A stretch of 53,149 bases of DNA from JBBQKI01 sp038326725. Its GTDB lineage: Bacteria > Bacteroidota > Bacteroidia > Flavobacteriales > Flavobacteriaceae. Location of the stretch: the NCBI GenBank assembly GCA_038326725.1, contig JBBQKI010000018.1:1-53149 (forward strand), read 5' to 3'. The position numbers and the translations under genes were made by a program. The notes beneath the pieces were generated by a model. It saw nothing but the letters and a program-made list of their open reading frames with translations. It made no database searches and was not told the DNA's origin. This document shows, one piece after another, positions 50,144 through 53,149 of the stretch (the stretch's first letter is position 1; the number at the start of each line of letters is the position of its first letter).

Positions 50144-52129
50144 ATGAGCAACAAAACGGAATTTAACAACATCTCCTTCGACCTCCCAAAAAACCAATCC
50201 AACGTCATCAAAGTGATCGGGGTTGGCGGTGGCGGCAGTAACGCAATCAACCATATGTTCAGCCAAGGAATAAAAGGGGTGGATTTCGTGATCTGCAATA
50301 CCGATTCGCAAGCCTTGGAAAACAGCCCGGTACCAAACAAGATACAATTGGGGGTTTCCCTTACCGAAGGTTTGGGTGCGGGCGCCAACCCCATGATAGG
50401 CGAACAATCTGCAGTGGAGAGCATGGAAGAAATAAAGAACATGCTCAATGCCAATACCAAAATGATCTTCATCACTGCCGGAATGGGGGGTGGTACGGGC
50501 ACAGGTGCTGCCCCAATCATTGCGAAAATGGCCAAGGATTTGGACATACTTACAGTGGGAATCGTTACCATTCCCTTTCAGTTTGAAGGAAAAACGAGAA
50601 ATGACCAAGCGCAGTTAGGGGTTGAAAAACTGCGCCAAAATGTGGATTCCTTAGTTGTTATCAATAACAATAAATTGCGCGAGGTATATGGAAACCTTGG
50701 ATTTAAGGCCGGGTTTTCAAAGGCCGATGAGGTTTTGGCCACTGCTGCTCGTGGTATTGCGGAAGTAATTACCCATCACTACACCCAAAATATTGACCTT
50801 CGCGATGCAAAAACAGTATTGGCGAACAGCGGCACCGCTATAATGGGTAGCGCCACTTCCACTGGGACAAATCGCGCCCATGAAGCCATTACCAAAGCTT
50901 TGGATTCGCCATTGCTGAATGACAATAAAATTAAAGGCGCCAAAAATGTTTTGTTGCTAATTGTTTCCGGGGTGGATGAAATTACCATTGACGAAATTGG
51001 CGAAATAAGCGATCATATCCAAGAAGAAGCGGGCCATAGTGCAAACATCATAATGGGAGTGGGCGAGGATGAAAGCTTGGAAGGGGCCATCGCCATTACG
51101 GTAATTGCTACCGGCTTCAACGTGGAGCAACAAAATGAAATAGTAAATACAGAAACAAAAAAGATAATTCACACCTTGGAGGATGAGCAGCGCGCAGAGC
51201 AAATGCTGCACCCGAAATCTACCGGAGCTCCTATTGTTTTGCCGAAATCCCCTGCGCAGAAAACCGATACAAAAGAAGAACCTTCCATTGTAAAACACAA
51301 CCTTTTTGACATAGCTGAAGCGCCAAAAACGGAACTCCGTTTTGAGGGTTTTGTTGAAACTTCCGAATTGCTTAAAAATATTGATATAGCTTACGAAGAA
51401 ATCGATATTTACACCTTGGCGGAATACGATCAAGTAATGATAAATGAAATAGACGTCAACGAATTCATCATTTTGGAACCAGCCAAAGAGGCGCAAAAAT
51501 CGGTAGCCCCTCCTGTAAAACTTATGGCAGAAGAAGATCAAATGCTTATGTTCGATCTGCCGGTAAACCCTGTTTCCGAGAAACCTGCATTTATAAAAAA
51601 GGAAGAAAAAGCGCAGCCCTCATTTTCAAATCCCAAAGAAATTGAAGTAAAAGACCATGTGGAAATAATCCCAATCACCGAAATTTCCGGCGATGGGGTA
51701 AAAAGATACAGTTTGGATGATTATCAGGAAATGGAATCTTTTTTAAACTCCGCCAAACCAATTAAAAAAGTGGTCGAAGAAATAACGGATGAAGAGATTG
51801 TTTTTGAGAAAAAGACAATAGCCCCTTCCGCGCCAAAGGAAGATTCGCTAAATGAGCCTGCGGATCCTCTTAATTCACCCATTTCAAAACTCTTGAGCGA
51901 TCGTACGGAGGAACGCAAAAAGAAGATGAAGGAGTTTAATTATAAATTCCGAAACAGCCCTTCGCACATTGATGAAATCGAAAAACAGCCCGCTTACAAA
52001 CGTATGGGCATTACCCTTGATGATTCAAAAGACAACGGGACAAACCTTTCCCGAACATCCGTAAACGATGACGACAACACTATTGAATTAAGGAAGAATA
52101 ATTCCTTTTTGCACGATAACGTAGATTAA
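50144..52129 (+). CDS. ftsZ: Cell-division GTPase FtsZ with a long C-terminal linker
   Basis: The 661-residue protein is the tubulin-like ring protein. The GTPase domain (residues about 15-330) has GVGGGGSNAINHM, the signature MGGGTGTGAAP and the T7-loop region NVDSLVVINNNKL. The linker and tail are about 330 residues, far longer than in E. coli (383 in total), acidic and poorly conserved. A PAYKRMGI word at residue 616 resembles the conserved FtsA-binding peptide (usually near the very end), but 39 more residues follow. A strong terminator lies 18 bases after the stop. Confidence 0.96.
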   Translation: MSNKTEFNNISFDLPKNQSNVIKVIGVGGGGSNAINHMFSQGIKGVDFVICNTDSQALENSPVPNKIQLGVSLTEGLGAGANPMIGEQSAVESMEEIKNMLNANTKMIFITAGMGGGTGTGAAPIIAKMAKDLDILTVGIVTIPFQFEGKTRNDQAQLGVEKLRQNVDSLVVINNNKLREVYGNLGFKAGFSKADEVLATAARGIAEVITHHYTQNIDLRDAKTVLANSGTAIMGSATSTGTNRAHEAITKALDSPLLNDNKIKGAKNVLLLIVSGVDEITIDEIGEISDHIQEEAGHSANIIMGVGEDESLEGAIAITVIATGFNVEQQNEIVNTETKKIIHTLEDEQRAEQMLHPKSTGAPIVLPKSPAQKTDTKEEPSIVKHNLFDIAEAPKTELRFEGFVETSELLKNIDIAYEEIDIYTLAEYDQVMINEIDVNEFIILEPAKEAQKSVAPPVKLMAEEDQMLMFDLPVNPVSEKPAFIKKEEKAQPSFSNPKEIEVKDHVEIIPITEISGDGVKRYSLDDYQEMESFLNSAKPIKKVVEEITDEEIVFEKKTIAPSAPKEDSLNEPADPLNSPISKLLSDRTEERKKKMKEFNYKFRNSPSHIDEIEKQPAYKRMGITLDDSKDNGTNLSRTSVNDDDNTIELRKNNSFLHDNVD

Positions 52130-52147
52130 TCCCCGATTTTTTTAAAG

Positions 52148-52181
52148 ACCCGGCTTTCCCAAAGTGAAGTCGGGTTTTTTT
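52148..52181 (+). terminator. Rho-independent terminator of the dcw cluster
   Basis: ACCCGGCTT (52148-52156) pairs with AAGTCGGGT (52167-52175; one G-U pair) and leads into seven T. It closes the transcript after ftsZ. Confidence 0.85.
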
Positions 52182-52215
52182 ATCCCTTGTCTTTTCCCAA
52201 TAGCGGTTTATTGAT

Positions 52216-52223
52216 TATCTTCG
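52216..52223 (+). promoter_or_regulatory. Candidate -7 box TATCTTCG for yqeY
   Basis: This box is one base off TAnnTTTG and lies 18 bases before the ATG at 52242. Confidence 0.35.
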
Positions 52224-52241
52224 CACCCAAATTAAAAGGAA

Positions 52242-52691
52242 ATGAGCTTACAGGACCAAATAATGGAAGCGATGAAAACCGCAATGAAGGCCAAGGACAC
52301 CCAGTCTTTGGAAGCCCTTCGCGCTGTTAAAGCGGCCATATTATTGGCTCAGACCGAAACTGGCTCCAAGGCCGAACTTACCGAAGCCGATGAAATTAAA
52401 ATCCTGCAAAAGCAGGTAAAGCAACGGAAGGACAGTGCTACTATTTATACCGAACAAAAGCGGGAAGACCTTGCAAAACCGGAATTGGAACAGGCCAAAA
52501 TAATAGAGAAGTTTTTACCGCAGCAAATGAGCGAAGCCGAAGTGGCCAAAGTGGTGGACGAAATTATAGCTGAAACCGGCGCCAATACTATGAAGGATAT
52601 GGGTAAAATTATGGGACTAGCCAATGCTAAACTTGCAGGAAAAGCCGATGGCCAAACCATTTCCAATGTAGTGAAGAATAGGCTTTCTTAG
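52242..52691 (+). CDS. GatB/YqeY domain protein
   Basis: The 149-residue protein matches the stand-alone YqeY family, related to the C-terminal tRNA-binding tail of GatB: IMEAMKTAMKAKD, ALRAVKAAI, EKFLPQQMSEAEV and MGKIMGLANAKLAGKADG. YqeY proteins probably bind tRNA or tRNA-linked enzymes; the exact role is unknown. It has its own promoter between the ftsZ terminator and the start. A tRNA-Arg follows on the same strand. Confidence 0.92.
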   Translation: MSLQDQIMEAMKTAMKAKDTQSLEALRAVKAAILLAQTETGSKAELTEADEIKILQKQVKQRKDSATIYTEQKREDLAKPELEQAKIIEKFLPQQMSEAEVAKVVDEIIAETGANTMKDMGKIMGLANAKLAGKADGQTISNVVKNRLS

Positions 52692-52732
52692 TTAATGGTT
52701 GATGGTTGTTGGTTGTTGGTTGATGGTTAATA
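52691..52732 (+). repeat. Mirror-ordered heptad array (six units)
   Basis: The units are GTTAATG, GTTGATG, GTTGTTG, GTTGTTG, GTTGATG and GTTAATA, i.e. the order A-B-C-C-B-A. It starts at the last base of the yqeY stop codon. The words are reverse complements of those in the dnaG leader array. Confidence 0.85.
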
Positions 52733-52733
52733 A

Positions 52734-52760
52734 GAATACTGAATACTGAATACTGAATAA
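52734..52760 (+). repeat. Second heptad array (GAATACT x3) before the tRNA
   Basis: Three exact GAATACT units and a final GAATAA run up to the first base of the tRNA-Arg. Confidence 0.75.
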
Positions 52761-52834
52761 GGCCGCGTGGCGCAACTGAATAGCGCATCAGATTTCGGCT
52801 CTGAGGGTTGGGGGTTTGAATCCCTCCGCGGTCA
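52761..52834 (+). tRNA. tRNA-Arg (anticodon TCG)
   Basis: A full cloverleaf is visible: acceptor GGCCGCG/CGCGGTC (one G-U), D-arm GCGC/GCGC, anticodon arm TCAGA-TTTCGGC-TCTGA with TCG at the anticodon position, variable GGGTT, and T-arm GGGGG-TTTGAAT-CCCTC. The discriminator is A. CCA is not encoded. Confidence 0.93.
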
Positions 52835-52840
52835 CGAATA

Positions 52841-52900
52841 AATACAAAACCCGAGTGTAAAATCAAGCTTGCTTGAATTTTTAAGCTCGGGTTTTGTATT
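52841..52900. terminator. Long hairpin downstream of tRNA-Arg
   Basis: AATACAAAACCCGAG (52841-52855) is the exact complement of 52886-52900, enclosing 30 bases that include the first AAGCTTGCTTGAA. A T run inside the right arm suggests it may act as the tRNA terminator. The right arm is part of the 89-bp unit. Confidence 0.5.
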
Positions 52901-53149
52901 TTCAAAGCGGAACGCTTTGGGATATGTAATCCTTCCGCGAAACCTGAAATATAAAGCTTGCTTGAATTTTTAAGCTCGGGTTTTGTATTTTCAAAGCGGA
53001 ACGCTTTGGGATATGTAATCCTTCCGCGAAACCTGAAATATCAAGCTTGCTTGAATTTTTAAGCTCGGGTTTTGTGTTTTCAAAGCGGAACGCTTTGGGA
53101 TATGTAATCCTTCCGCGAAACCTGAAATATAAAGCTTGCTTGAATTTTT
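52865..53149. repeat. 89-bp tandem repeat array next to tRNA-Arg (runs off the window)
   Basis: AAGCTTGCTTGAA starts at 52865, 52954, 53043 and 53132, exactly 89 bases apart; the last copy is cut by the window edge. Units are almost identical (one A/G difference seen in the third). Each contains CAAAGCG-GAA-CGCTTTG and a GCGGAA...TTCCGC dyad. No coding frame is maintained, since 89 is not a multiple of 3, and there are no unique spacers, so it is not CRISPR. Confidence 0.9.

Noticed and set aside
52865..53149. Tandem repeats at the right end as a CRISPR array
   Set aside because: The 89-bp units follow one another without unique spacers, and no cas gene is visible.

Overview
This window comes from a member of the Flavobacteriia (phylum Bacteroidota). 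The evidence is the gliding genes gldA, gldB and gldC, two secreted proteins with C-terminal type IX secretion (T9SS) sorting domains, AT-rich DNA with weak ribosome-binding sites, and many promoter -7 boxes of the Bacteroidota form TAnnTTTG. The gene order rsgA-dtd-mazG-aroA-queA-rlmN, polyprenyl synthetase-dnaG, nadE-gldB-gldC-engB and then the mraZ-to-ftsZ division cluster is also of the kind expected in this class. The species cannot be named from the sequence alone.

Layout. 1-5.2 kb: the end of metF, a PagL-like lipid A deacylase candidate, a GIN-domain lipoprotein, gldA (minus), a DAHP synthase/chorismate mutase fusion and a Gmad2-domain lipoprotein. 5.2-12.4 kb: a copper-defence block, all on the minus strand. 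It holds a multicopper oxidase with a CopB-like tail, a DUF3347 protein with a metal-binding head, a cysteine-rich copper-storage protein, a copper P-type ATPase and an AraC-type regulator with its own heavy-metal-associated domain. Together these could sense, export, oxidise and sequester copper. 12.5-21.4 kb: rsgA, dtd, two DUF3857/transglutaminase-like exported proteins (the second lacks the catalytic residues), a MazG-like pyrophosphohydrolase, a small membrane protein, aroA and queA. 21.5-25.4 kb: a T9SS-exported serine protease, rlmN and a small T9SS cargo protein. 25.5-28.2 kb: a newly noticed 51-codon ORF overlapping a three-domain fusion (alkaline-phosphatase-superfamily hydrolase, TPR array, sulfotransferase-like domain). 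28.2-35.7 kb: polyprenyl synthetase, dnaG, an unusual response regulator, nadE, gldB, gldC, engB and an alpha/beta hydrolase.

35.8-52.1 kb is the division and cell-wall (dcw) cluster, all on the plus strand: mraZ, rsmH, ftsL-like, ftsI, murE, mraY, murD, ftsW, murG, murC, ftsQ, ftsA, ftsZ. These genes make lipid II (MurE, MraY, MurD, MurG, MurC), polymerise and cross-link it at the septum (FtsW, FtsI), and build the divisome (FtsL, FtsQ, FtsA, FtsZ). A clear MraZ operator lies upstream. The cluster is interrupted at two junctions by four-helix-bundle (S23-like) gene material bordered by 7-bp repeat arrays: a 28-codon remnant between mraY and murD, and a nearly complete frameshifted copy between ftsW and murG. 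The window ends with yqeY, a tRNA-Arg and an 89-bp tandem repeat array.

The points most worth a second look are: (1) the hydrolase-TPR-sulfotransferase fusion and its overlapping small ORF; (2) the four-helix-bundle cassettes with inverted heptad ends inside an essential operon; (3) the recurring 7-bp tandem arrays, which reuse the same words at distant sites; (4) the 89-bp array beside the tRNA; (5) conserved genes that have lost canonical residues (the response regulator phospho-site, the DnaG zinc ligands, and the catalytic Cys/His of one transglutaminase-like paralogue). No stretch above 300 bases is without a feature.
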